Origin: Clostridium sartagoforme
GTDB taxonomy: Bacteria; Bacillota; Clostridia; Clostridiales; Clostridiaceae
Assembly (NCBI RefSeq): GCF_004794105.1
Contig: NZ_SRYR01000005.1
Coordinates: 62,001 to 126,000 of the forward strand
Length of the DNA: 64,000 bases
Direction of reading: 5' to 3'
Of the stretch, positions 36,980 through 46,347 are shown piece after piece (the first letter of the stretch is position 1; each line of letters opens with the position of its first letter). Made by a program: the position numbers and the translations under genes. A model generated the notes under the pieces. It did not search any database and had not been told where the DNA came from. It saw nothing but the letters and a program-made list of their open reading frames with translations.

Positions 36980-37636
36980 ATGAAATTTACTGATATTTTA
37001 TTTGAGGATGTAAGGGAGATTTGGGGGAAGTATTTAGAGCATCCCTTTGTTAAGGAAATAGGAGAAGGAACTTTAGATAAAGAAAAGTTCAAAAATTATC
37101 TAGTTCAAGATTATCTATACTTAAAAGAATATGCTAAGGTTTTTGCGATGGGTCTTGTAAAAGCAGAAAGCTTAAGTGATATGAATTTATATTATGGTTC
37201 TATTAAGGGGATATTAGAAGATGAAACAGAAGTTCATACTAATTACTTAAAGTACTTTGGAATAGATCAAAACAAGGTATTTGATAATAGAAAAGAAATG
37301 ACAACAGAAAGTTATACAAGCTATATGCTTGGAATTGGATTGAAAGGTGACTTAAAGGAGATTGCCATGACTATATTACCTTGCGCATGGAGCTATCAAT
37401 TTATAGGTAGAAGTCTTTATGAAAAGCATAAGGATACCTTAGATAATAACTTCTATAAGCCTTGGATAGAAGAATATTCTTCAGTTGAATTTGAAGAAGG
37501 TAGTGAAGTCTGGAAAAATCATATAAATGATTTATGTAAAGATATTTCAGAAAAAGAGGCTGGAAATTTAAGAGATATATTTATGAAATCTAGCCTATAT
37601 GAAATGGATTTTTGGGATATGGCCTATGGAAAATAG
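36980..37636 (+). CDS. tenA: TenA-type thiaminase II / aminopyrimidine aminohydrolase
   Basis: A 218-aa all-helical TENA/THI-4 protein. It hydrolyses thiamine or its breakdown product aminomethyl-HMP so the pyrimidine can be salvaged. The start FTDILFEDVREIWGKYLEHP and DYLYLKEYAKVFA are family marks. The active-site cysteine is in ILPCAWSYQFIG, and the C-terminal acidic region EYSSVEFEE contributes the general acid. ATG 36980 follows GGAGG; ATG 36965 would place that site inside the gene. A TPP riboswitch directly upstream supports the thiamine role. The hxlAB genes follow within 126 bases on the same strand. Confidence 0.93.
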   Translation: MKFTDILFEDVREIWGKYLEHPFVKEIGEGTLDKEKFKNYLVQDYLYLKEYAKVFAMGLVKAESLSDMNLYYGSIKGILEDETEVHTNYLKYFGIDQNKVFDNRKEMTTESYTSYMLGIGLKGDLKEIAMTILPCAWSYQFIGRSLYEKHKDTLDNNFYKPWIEEYSSVEFEEGSEVWKNHINDLCKDISEKEAGNLRDIFMKSSLYEMDFWDMAYGK

Positions 37637-37762
37637 AATGGATTTTCATTTGTTAGAATACTAAGGTGTAATAATATAGTAGAAGAATATTTATTATGAT
37701 ATATTGGTTTTAAAAGATAAAGTTAAATAGAAGTAAATACTAATGATAAGGGGGAGATAGTT

Positions 37763-38387
37763 GTGAAACTTCAAGTAGCAATAGATAGGGTTTCTATAGA
37801 GAAGGCAATAGAAATTATTGAGGAAGTAAAGGATTATGCTGATATTATAGAAATAGGAACATCATTAATTAAAGATTTTGGATTAGAATCAGTTCGAAGG
37901 ATTAGAGAAAAGTTTCCTAATGTAACAATATTAGCAGATATCAAAACAGTAGATGAGGCTGAGTATGAGTTTGAAGCCATATATAAAGCTGGAGCTGATA
38001 TAGCAACAGTTCTTGGATGTGCATCTTTAGAAACTATAAGAATTTGCAAAAGGGTAGCTAATAAGTATAAAAAAGATTATCTAATAGATTTAATTGAAGT
38101 CTCAAAGGAAAAGCAAGAGGCCCTAAAAGAGTTTAATGATGGGATTATTTGTGTCCATATGCCAAGTGATAATAATGGACAAGATTTAGAGAATCTTATA
38201 AATTCATCAATAGAAAATCTAAAAAGTTTTAATAGATTAGCTGTAGCTGGTGGAGTTACAAAAGATAATATAAATATTATAAAAGAATATAATTTCCATA
38301 TCGCCATAGTAGGTGGTGCTATAACTAAAGCAAAAGATATAAAGAAAGAAGCTAAGGAATTAAAAAAACTATTAGGAGATGAAAAGA

Positions 38388-38401
<14 letters not shown>
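37763..38401 (+). CDS. hxlA: 3-hexulose-6-phosphate synthase
   Basis: A 212-aa TIM-barrel of the OMP decarboxylase superfamily, HPS class. Marks are LQVAIDRVSIEKA, EIGTSLIKDFGLE, ADIKTVDEAEYEFEAIYKAG (with the DxK catalytic dyad) and the phosphate-binding VAGGVTKDN and IVGGAIT. It condenses formaldehyde with ribulose-5-phosphate, or runs in reverse to make ribulose-5-phosphate. GTG 37763 has GGGGGAG seven bases upstream. Its end overlaps the hxlB start, so the pair is coupled. In clostridia lacking an oxidative pentose pathway, this pair supplies pentose or removes formaldehyde. Confidence 0.9.
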
Positions 38402-38996
<595 letters not shown>

Positions 38997-39208
38997 AATT
39001 GACTATTTGTTCAATCTTCTGTATTGCTTTGCATAAATTTACTAATGGGTATATAATATACGTATATTTTAATTTTAGTTAAATGATGTATTTGTATAGA
39101 ATGTTTATATACTTTTACTGAAGATGAGTACATTTTTTATATTAAACAAGAGCTAGAGAAAAATAAAATTAATTGAAAAATTATTTAAAGAAATAGGGAG
39201 GTAGAAAA

Positions 39209-39910
39209 ATGAAAGTAGAGATTTGGTCAGATATTTTTTGTCCGTTTTGTTATATAGGAAAACGTAGATTTGAAAATGCTTTAAAAAGCTTTTCAGATAA
39301 AGATGATGTGGAGATAATATATAGGAGCTTTGAATTAAACCCAGATGCTCCAAAGGTAAATAATAATAACATTCATGAAGCTATAGCAGAAAAGTATGGA
39401 ATGAGTGTGGAAGAAGCTAAAGCAAACAATGATGGAATAGTTAGACAAGCGGCTTCTTTAGGATTAGAGTATAACTTTGATACATTAATTCTAACTAATT
39501 CTTTAGATGCACATCGTTTGATACATTTTGCTAAAGATTTTAATAAGATGGAAGAGATGACTGAAGCTTTATTTAAAGCATACTTTACTGATTCAAAGAA
39601 TATCAGTGATATAGATATATTAGGTGATATTGCAAAGAGTGCTGGCTTGAATAAAGAAGAGGCTATAAAATTCCTAAATAGTGATAAGTATAAAAATGAA
39701 GTTAGAGAAGATGAAGCTTTATCTAGAAATTATGGTATTACTTCTGTACCAACTTTTGTATTCAATGATAAGTTCAAGGTTACTGGTGCACAGCCAGAGG
39801 ATGTATTCTTAATGGCATTAAATAAGGCATTAGAAGAAGATAAGCCTTCATTAGATTTAGAAAATAATGATGGCAAAAATGTATGTGTTGATGGTAATTG
39901 TGGTATCTAA
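39209..39910 (+). CDS. DsbA/FrnE-like thiol-disulfide oxidoreductase
   Basis: A 233-aa thioredoxin-fold protein of the DsbA/2-hydroxychromene-2-carboxylate isomerase group, FrnE type. The N-terminus has WSDIFCPFCYIGKRRFE with the CPFC redox pair (Cys11, Cys14), followed by the all-helical insertion, and cis-Pro TSVPTFVFND near 180. Two further cysteines close the protein in NVCVDGNCGI, a FrnE-like tail. It has no signal peptide, so it is cytoplasmic and probably handles disulfide or stress chemistry. GGGAGG lies before ATG 39209. It is a single gene with a terminator after it. Confidence 0.9.
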   Translation: MKVEIWSDIFCPFCYIGKRRFENALKSFSDKDDVEIIYRSFELNPDAPKVNNNNIHEAIAEKYGMSVEEAKANNDGIVRQAASLGLEYNFDTLILTNSLDAHRLIHFAKDFNKMEEMTEALFKAYFTDSKNISDIDILGDIAKSAGLNKEEAIKFLNSDKYKNEVREDEALSRNYGITSVPTFVFNDKFKVTGAQPEDVFLMALNKALEEDKPSLDLENNDGKNVCVDGNCGI

Positions 39911-39950
39911 TATTCTATAATTATCAATAAAAGATATATAAGACTAAAAA

Positions 39951-39979
39951 CTCTGTAGTTTATACTATAGAGCTTTTTT
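39951..39979 (+). terminator. Terminator after the FrnE-like gene
   Basis: CTCTGTAG pairs with CTATAGAG and is followed by a T run. Confidence 0.75.
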
Positions 39980-40209
39980 ATTTAAAAGAACCTTCATTAG
40001 TATAATAGTTATAAATTAACTTATTAGCTTATAATTATTGATTAATTTTAAAAAGTATAATTACAGAAGTACATAATGTATAAAAAATACATAAATAATA
40101 TTACGAAAATATAGTATAAATAGAATAAAACCACTAAAATAGTGTTGAATTTCCAGTGATTTATATGGTATATTTTATGTCTAAAAAATAAATAGGAGGA
40201 ATTATTATT
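39980..40209. other. Promoter region of the M60 metallopeptidase
   Basis: AT-rich spacer. A TTGAAT...TATATT hexamer pair at ~40148-40176 is a plausible promoter and AATAGGAGGA is the ribosome site. No cre site was seen here. Confidence 0.35.
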
Positions 40210-43200
40210 ATGAAACAAAAGATATCAACTACGCTTGCTGTAGCATTAATTGCCAGCCAAATGCAAAATGTTGCATATGCAGAAACAATAACTAATAAAG
40301 AAGCCATTGATATTCTTAATGGAGAGATTCTACAAAGTGATAAGAATAATAAGGATTCAAATTTAGAAGATAAAGCTGAAAGTAATAATGATATTATATC
40401 AACAGAAGATAATGCAGATAAAGTTAATGACATAGAGAGTAGTGAAAATATTGAGCAAGCTTCAGAAGATGAAAATGTACAGGAAACTGAAAATATTGAA
40501 GTTACTGAAGAAGTAAAAGAAGTTGATGAAAAGGTAGAAACTGAGACTGAAGAAACTAAAGAAACTGTAGAAAATATTGATTATGAAGTTACGGGGAAAT
40601 TAGAGTTAGATATAAGCTTCTCTACACCAATAAAGAATGAAACCACTGAAAATACTAATATATCAGTAAGATTAATAGGTGAATCAGGAGAAGTTGGAAT
40701 AATAAAATTAGGCTCAGATAATAAGAAGGGATCTATAGGGGATACTGGTATTACTTATAATTTAGAGGCATTAAATTCTAAGAGAAGTTCATTAGAAGAT
40801 GGAGATAATTCAGTATATTTCTATCATCTAACTTTCAACAAACTACCTTTAGGAAATTATTCTTTACAAATTCTAGGTAATGGTTATAAAACTGCAAATA
40901 TAGGTAACATAGATATACAAGATTCATCAAAGAGAGTTTTAGTAGGTACAAGTGAGAGTGATGATAATCAAGTTCTAGATGAAGTTTATCCAGTAGCTTT
41001 CTTATCAGGAGATGTAAACTCAGATAATAAAGTAGATAAATCAGACTATGATGCAATAAAAGATAAAATAAAGAGTAAGGAATATGATTCTAGTTTTGAT
41101 TTAAATAGAGATGGAAAAGTAGATGTAACAGATTTAAGTTATGTACATAAAAATATGGATAAAGCTAGTACTGATGCAAGTATATTAGATACAGACCCAA
41201 TTTTAAATCCTAATAATATTGATATAAATGTTAATAACACTACAAAGGTAGAAGGAAACATAAGAGATATATTAGCTGATAATGGATCAGGGGTAAAATT
41301 ATCACCTAAAAACAATGCAGAGATAAGTGAAAATAATGCTATTGAAATACCTATAAATCTATCAGGTAAAACTAGATCTACAACTAATGTAGAAAAAATA
41401 ACTATAGAAGCACCAAAGGATACAGCTCCAGGAAAAGGACTTATAAGTATACCTGGTCAAGAGGATATTAAGTTTGATGAGACTAATTCAAGAACTATAG
41501 AAGCAAGAAATGCTGATGGAAAAGAAGTTAGCGTAATAGAAATAGATTTAGAAGGCCAAGTGGCAGTAAGTGAAATTACTATAAAGGTTACTGGTGGTAG
41601 AGGAAATAAAAATCTTGCTGAAATAACAAAGGTTAACTTTTTAAATAATGTTTATAAAGAGATGCCAAAGCCTAATATGAATATTCCTGTTATAAATAAC
41701 TTTACAAGTTCAACAGCTGTTGGTAATGAAGCAATGACTTTAGGCTGGAATCATGAAAATAATATAAGTGGATATGAGATTAAAGTAGAAGAGCTAAAAG
41801 AAGATGGCAGTGTTAAATCCACAAGTACATATAAGACTACTGAGAATACTTTAAAGATAGAGAAAGTTAATGGTTATTCTACATATAGAGTAAGTATTCA
41901 ATCTTTAAATGGCGATTGGAAGAGTGGCTATAAGGATGAGCAGGATGACTATAATGAAGATAAAGTTGGAAGTACTAACTTAGAGAATAATTCAAATGAT
42001 AAAGATGGAATCCCAGATAATGTTGATGAAAACTATATACCAAAAGGATGGGACTCTACATCAGGAAAATTAAGCTCTAATGGAGAAGGTGGAAATAAGT
42101 TTGGGGCAGATTCCATTATTGAACTTCAAGTTATTCCAGAAACAGCACCTGAGGGACCAGAAGGTATAAAAATAGAAGGAGCATATAAAGGAATACTTAA
42201 TGTTAGCTGGAAGAGCCATAAAAAGGCTAAGGATTATGATTTATACTATAGAAAGCTTGGAACTGGTCAATGGTTTAAGGCCAAAGATCCAAATGAACCT
42301 AAGTATGTAGATAGTGATCCTACTAACGATATACCAGATGGAGTAGCAAACTTAAGTCCAGCTGAAAAGACTGATAATGATGAGTTAATAAGAGCTACTA
42401 GCTACACTATAACAGGACTTGAAGATAATGCTACATATGAAATAAAAATGACAGCAACTAATCACCATGGTACTGGTGGATTATCACAGACTTATTTAGG
42501 TGCTACAAAAGGTATTAATCCTCCTAAAATGTCAGAATATAAGTTGATAAATAGAGTAGTAGAAGGTGAAGAACATACTTCAAACATAGTAGATGTAGAA
42601 TATGGAAGAGTTGATCCAGGATCACACCCAGATGGTATGGAAGGTAATAAGTTTGCAATTGTAGATAATGACTTTAGTACATACTGGACATCATTTACAT
42701 GGAATAGTAGCCATAATTCAGGTCCAACTGTTACTTTTGATAAAGAATATACAATAGATACTATAAGAATAGCAACTCGTTTAGATGGCGTATATGCATA
42801 TGATGTTACATATGATTATGTTCCAGTAAGATATTTTGATTCAGAGAAGAATGAATTTGTAAATGTAAATGCAAAATACACTACTTTAAGAGATAAGGAT
42901 AATGGAACATTATATTATGAAGTTAAACTTCCAGATCCAGTAACAACAAATAAGATACAAACTGCATTAAGAATTAATCCTTCATATGGTAAGGCACAAT
43001 ACTCAAGTATAAGTGAAATAAAGTTCTATGAGTATGATAGCTTAGAAAATGATGTAGCTGCATTATTTAAAGGTGATTTAATGCTAGAGTTAAATGATGA
43101 TGTTACTCAAGAAAGAATTGATGAACTTATAAAAAGAGCTAATACTATAGATTCAGCAAGTATGGAATATCATCCAAAGCAAGAGCAATTATTAGCTGAT

Positions 43201-46200
43201 TTAAAGAGAGCACAAGATTTATTCAACGATATTAAGTTAAGTGATAATATAAAGACTCTTGATGTTGGAATAAGAAATAACACTTCTAATGATGGGGGAC
43301 ATACCATAGGTCAATCAAATGACTATCAAGCATTAGGAGTAGCAGTTAAACCAGGTGATACTGTAAATATATATATAGGTTCATCAAGAAAAGATACTAA
43401 ATTTAAGCTTGCTATAACTCAACATAACGGGGAAAGTGGAACTTATATAAAAGAATATAATCAACTATTAACTGTAGGTAAAAATGAGATAACAATTCCA
43501 GACTCACCATTTGATATGGATTATGAAAAGGGTGGAAACTTATATTTAAGATTTAATAGTGGTTTTAATGATGGACAAGAGGTTCAAGTGCGTGTAAGTG
43601 GAGGAACAGAAATACCTCACTTAAATGTTAATAATATGATGGATGATTCATCTAAGGAATCAGAAGTTAAAGACTCAATTAGACAATATATAAGAGAATT
43701 AAAATCTTATGTTAGTACAGTACAAGATAGATATCCTAAGACTGTAACTCCAGCTGATAGAGCAAAAAATATTTATGCTTATGATCCTGAAACTTCTATT
43801 TTAAATAGTACTGAAATAGAAAGTGATAGAGTTTCTCTGTCTCTTGCAGCAGATCAAGTGCTTAAGGGTATAGAAAGTGGATTAGCTGGAAATGAAGATG
43901 CTCAAGTAAATAGAGTTTATGATACATTAATGGCATGGGAACAATTAATGAAGGTATCATATGCACAACAAGGTTTACTTGAAAAACCAATAGATTTTGA
44001 TAATGATGGTAAAATAGGAAACAATCCTTTAGAAGAGCTAAATGGTAAGAGTGAACAACAATTCTTTAAAGATAATAAAGCACCATTAAACCGTATTAAT
44101 GTTAAATATCAAAGAATGTTTACAGGTGCATTTATGTATGCTTCAGGACACCACGTAGGTATTGGATATGGTTCAATTCAAGGAATGATGCAAGGGGTTC
44201 CATTTAAGTTCGATGAAAATGGAAACTTATTAAATAGTGATGAAGGACAATTATTTGGATGGGGTATAAATCATGAAATTGGACACGTTCATGATAGACC
44301 AGGCTTAACATATGCGGAAGTAACAAATAATATACTAGCTTTAATTAGCCAAACATTTAATGATATTAATACATCTAGAATTGAAGGAACATCATACAAG
44401 GGAGTATATAACAAGGTAACATCAGGAAGTGTTGGTCTTGCAAGTTCAGGAATTGAAAAGTTAGCAATGTTCTGGCAATTACATTTAGCGTACGATAATG
44501 ACTATACTTATGATATGTTAGACCTAAATACAGATAACGACTTAGAAAATGATACTTTCTATGCTAAGTTATATAGAGCTACAAGGGTAAATGGAGTTGC
44601 ACCAAAAGAAGTTGGTCATGATCAAACTGCTCAAACATTTATAATGAGATCATCAGATGCAATTGAAAAAGATTTAAGAGAATACTTTGAAAAGTGGGGT
44701 ATTGTTGCAAGTCCAGAAACTAATAAGTACTTAGATAGTAAGGGGTATGATAAGGAAGATAAAGCAATATACTACTTAAATGATGAAGCTAGAAGAAAGA
44801 GATTAAAAGCAATAGATAACAATGATATGAGTAGTATAACTATGAATGCAGAAACAAAAGTTAATGGAACATTTGGTGCAGATAAGAATGGAAATGCTAT
44901 AACTGAAAAGAGCTACTTAAATCAAAAGGAAGTTCCATTAAGATTAAGCGTAGATAGAGATTCAGATAAGATTCTTGGATATGAAATAATAAGAAGAGAA
45001 GCAACTGCAACAGGAATTAAAGAAACACCAGTTGGATTTGTTGAGAGAGATAAAGAGAGTGATATTACTGAATATACAGATATTTTAGATACATTAAATA
45101 ATAGAGCATTTGAATATAAGGTTAAAGCTTATGACTATAGTTTAAATGTAACTAAAGAAACAACAATTGGAAATGTAAAAGTAAATCATGATGGAAGTAT
45201 ATCTAATAGAGATTGGGTCTTTGAAACAAACACTAGAAGTGAAGATGATGTTGTTAATGAAAATACAGGTCATGGACAATCTCAAGATGGTTCAATTAAT
45301 AACATAAAAGATAGTGATGTATCTACTGTGTATAATGCATCGAAAGCGACAGATAAAGATGGACAAATTATAAGTGGTGATCCATATGTAACAGTTGATA
45401 TGGGAGAGACTAAGTCAATAGTTGGGCTTAAATATACACCAGGAAAAACTGAAACTAAGAAGTTCTCTATAATGAATTTCTTTAAGAAAAATAGTGAAAT
45501 TACTTATAATCCTATAAGTAAATATAAAGTTCTTGTAAGTGAAGATGGTGAGAATTGGGTTAAGGCTCATTCAGGTACATTTGATACTACAAAGGAAAAT
45601 ACTATTTATTTCAATGAAGCAGGTAATAGCGATAATACACAACTTTGGGCATATAATGCTAAGTATGTAAAACTAGTTGCTGAAGGTTCAGAAACTATAT
45701 CAATAGCAGAGCTTGATATATTAGGACCAACAGGAGATAATATCGAAATTGGTATTGATAATGGAGATAAAGTATATAAAAATGGTATAGGAAGATTAAA
45801 ATCAGATTATAAATATGCAGATGGTAAAGTTATTGAAGCTGGTTCAATAATTGTAACTGGAGAATATAAAGGAGATCCTGCATTTAACATTCCTCTTGTA
45901 TTTAATGAAGATGATGAGAATTTTGCAAGAGAAGCTCAATCTATACTATTAGCTAAATTGCCAGAGGATTCAGAGCTTGGTGAAGTTGCAGAAGGAAAAT
46001 GGATATATTGGATAACGCCAGAACAACAAAAGATGATAGTTGAAGGTGAGCCAAATGTAAAAGGGACTTCTATAAAGGCTGAATTATATAGATATAATAA
46101 ATTAGAAGGAAATACTCCAATTGGACAAAGATTAGTAAGTGATACTTTCTATTACGATATTCCTGCTTTAAATAATTTACCACAAATTGATTTAAATGCT

Positions 46201-46287
46201 GGAAGTGCTAGAACTATAAATGATTCTTATGATGAAGTTGTAGAAATTAATAGTAGTGTAATGAGTGAAGCAATGGAAAATAGATAA
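40210..46287 (+). CDS. Secreted M60-family (enhancin-like) mucin metallopeptidase with internal dockerin
   Basis: A 2025-aa secreted protein with signal cleavage after AYA (Ala24). An acidic linker (~30-125), a beta domain (~130-260) and a type I dockerin-like domain (~266-320) follow. Its two calcium loops are GDVNSDNKVDKSDYDAI and DLNRDGKVDVTDLSYV. Further on are two FN3-like domains (~490-770), an F5/8 glycan-binding module (~800-950), the M60 peptidase (~1010-1530), another F5/8 module (~1680-1840) and a C-terminal beta region. Zinc site: His1355, Glu1356, His1359 in HEIGHVH, with Glu1370. M60 enzymes cut mucin-type glycoproteins near O-glycans. There is no LPXTG, so the dockerin may tether it. 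Confidence 0.88.
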   Translation: MKQKISTTLAVALIASQMQNVAYAETITNKEAIDILNGEILQSDKNNKDSNLEDKAESNNDIISTEDNADKVNDIESSENIEQASEDENVQETENIEVTEEVKEVDEKVETETEETKETVENIDYEVTGKLELDISFSTPIKNETTENTNISVRLIGESGEVGIIKLGSDNKKGSIGDTGITYNLEALNSKRSSLEDGDNSVYFYHLTFNKLPLGNYSLQILGNGYKTANIGNIDIQDSSKRVLVGTSESDDNQVLDEVYPVAFLSGDVNSDNKVDKSDYDAIKDKIKSKEYDSSFDLNRDGKVDVTDLSYVHKNMDKASTDASILDTDPILNPNNIDINVNNTTKVEGNIRDILADNGSGVKLSPKNNAEISENNAIEIPINLSGKTRSTTNVEKITIEAPKDTAPGKGLISIPGQEDIKFDETNSRTIEARNADGKEVSVIEIDLEGQVAVSEITIKVTGGRGNKNLAEITKVNFLNNVYKEMPKPNMNIPVINNFTSSTAVGNEAMTLGWNHENNISGYEIKVEELKEDGSVKSTSTYKTTENTLKIEKVNGYSTYRVSIQSLNGDWKSGYKDEQDDYNEDKVGSTNLENNSNDKDGIPDNVDENYIPKGWDSTSGKLSSNGEGGNKFGADSIIELQVIPETAPEGPEGIKIEGAYKGILNVSWKSHKKAKDYDLYYRKLGTGQWFKAKDPNEPKYVDSDPTNDIPDGVANLSPAEKTDNDELIRATSYTITGLEDNATYEIKMTATNHHGTGGLSQTYLGATKGINPPKMSEYKLINRVVEGEEHTSNIVDVEYGRVDPGSHPDGMEGNKFAIVDNDFSTYWTSFTWNSSHNSGPTVTFDKEYTIDTIRIATRLDGVYAYDVTYDYVPVRYFDSEKNEFVNVNAKYTTLRDKDNGTLYYEVKLPDPVTTNKIQTALRINPSYGKAQYSSISEIKFYEYDSLENDVAALFKGDLMLELNDDVTQERIDELIKRANTIDSASMEYHPKQEQLLADLKRAQDLFNDIKLSDNIKTLDVGIRNNTSNDGGHTIGQSNDYQALGVAVKPGDTVNIYIGSSRKDTKFKLAITQHNGESGTYIKEYNQLLTVGKNEITIPDSPFDMDYEKGGNLYLRFNSGFNDGQEVQVRVSGGTEIPHLNVNNMMDDSSKESEVKDSIRQYIRELKSYVSTVQDRYPKTVTPADRAKNIYAYDPETSILNSTEIESDRVSLSLAADQVLKGIESGLAGNEDAQVNRVYDTLMAWEQLMKVSYAQQGLLEKPIDFDNDGKIGNNPLEELNGKSEQQFFKDNKAPLNRINVKYQRMFTGAFMYASGHHVGIGYGSIQGMMQGVPFKFDENGNLLNSDEGQLFGWGINHEIGHVHDRPGLTYAEVTNNILALISQTFNDINTSRIEGTSYKGVYNKVTSGSVGLASSGIEKLAMFWQLHLAYDNDYTYDMLDLNTDNDLENDTFYAKLYRATRVNGVAPKEVGHDQTAQTFIMRSSDAIEKDLREYFEKWGIVASPETNKYLDSKGYDKEDKAIYYLNDEARRKRLKAIDNNDMSSITMNAETKVNGTFGADKNGNAITEKSYLNQKEVPLRLSVDRDSDKILGYEIIRREATATGIKETPVGFVERDKESDITEYTDILDTLNNRAFEYKVKAYDYSLNVTKETTIGNVKVNHDGSISNRDWVFETNTRSEDDVVNENTGHGQSQDGSINNIKDSDVSTVYNASKATDKDGQIISGDPYVTVDMGETKSIVGLKYTPGKTETKKFSIMNFFKKNSEITYNPISKYKVLVSEDGENWVKAHSGTFDTTKENTIYFNEAGNSDNTQLWAYNAKYVKLVAEGSETISIAELDILGPTGDNIEIGIDNGDKVYKNGIGRLKSDYKYADGKVIEAGSIIVTGEYKGDPAFNIPLVFNEDDENFAREAQSILLAKLPEDSELGEVAEGKWIYWITPEQQKMIVEGEPNVKGTSIKAELYRYNKLEGNTPIGQRLVSDTFYYDIPALNNLPQIDLNAGSARTINDSYDEVVEINSSVMSEAMENR

Positions 46288-46288
46288 G

Positions 46289-46327
46289 TTTACAATTGAG
46301 CTGTCTTTAAGGCAGCTCTCCTGTAAA
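46289..46327 (+). other. Intercistronic hairpin between M60 and surface-protein genes
   Basis: TTTACA...GAGCTGTCTT pairs with AAGGCAGCTC...TGTAAA. No T run follows. It may be an mRNA processing or stability structure that sets the ratio of the two products. The genes are 60 bases apart. Confidence 0.55.
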
Positions 46328-46347
46328 GATAAGAAAGGAGAAAGTAT

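Noticed and set aside
46200-46287. Sorting signal on the M60 protein
   Set aside because: The C-terminus ends in a polar stretch (SSVMSEAMENR) with no LPXTG, hydrophobic helix or basic tail.
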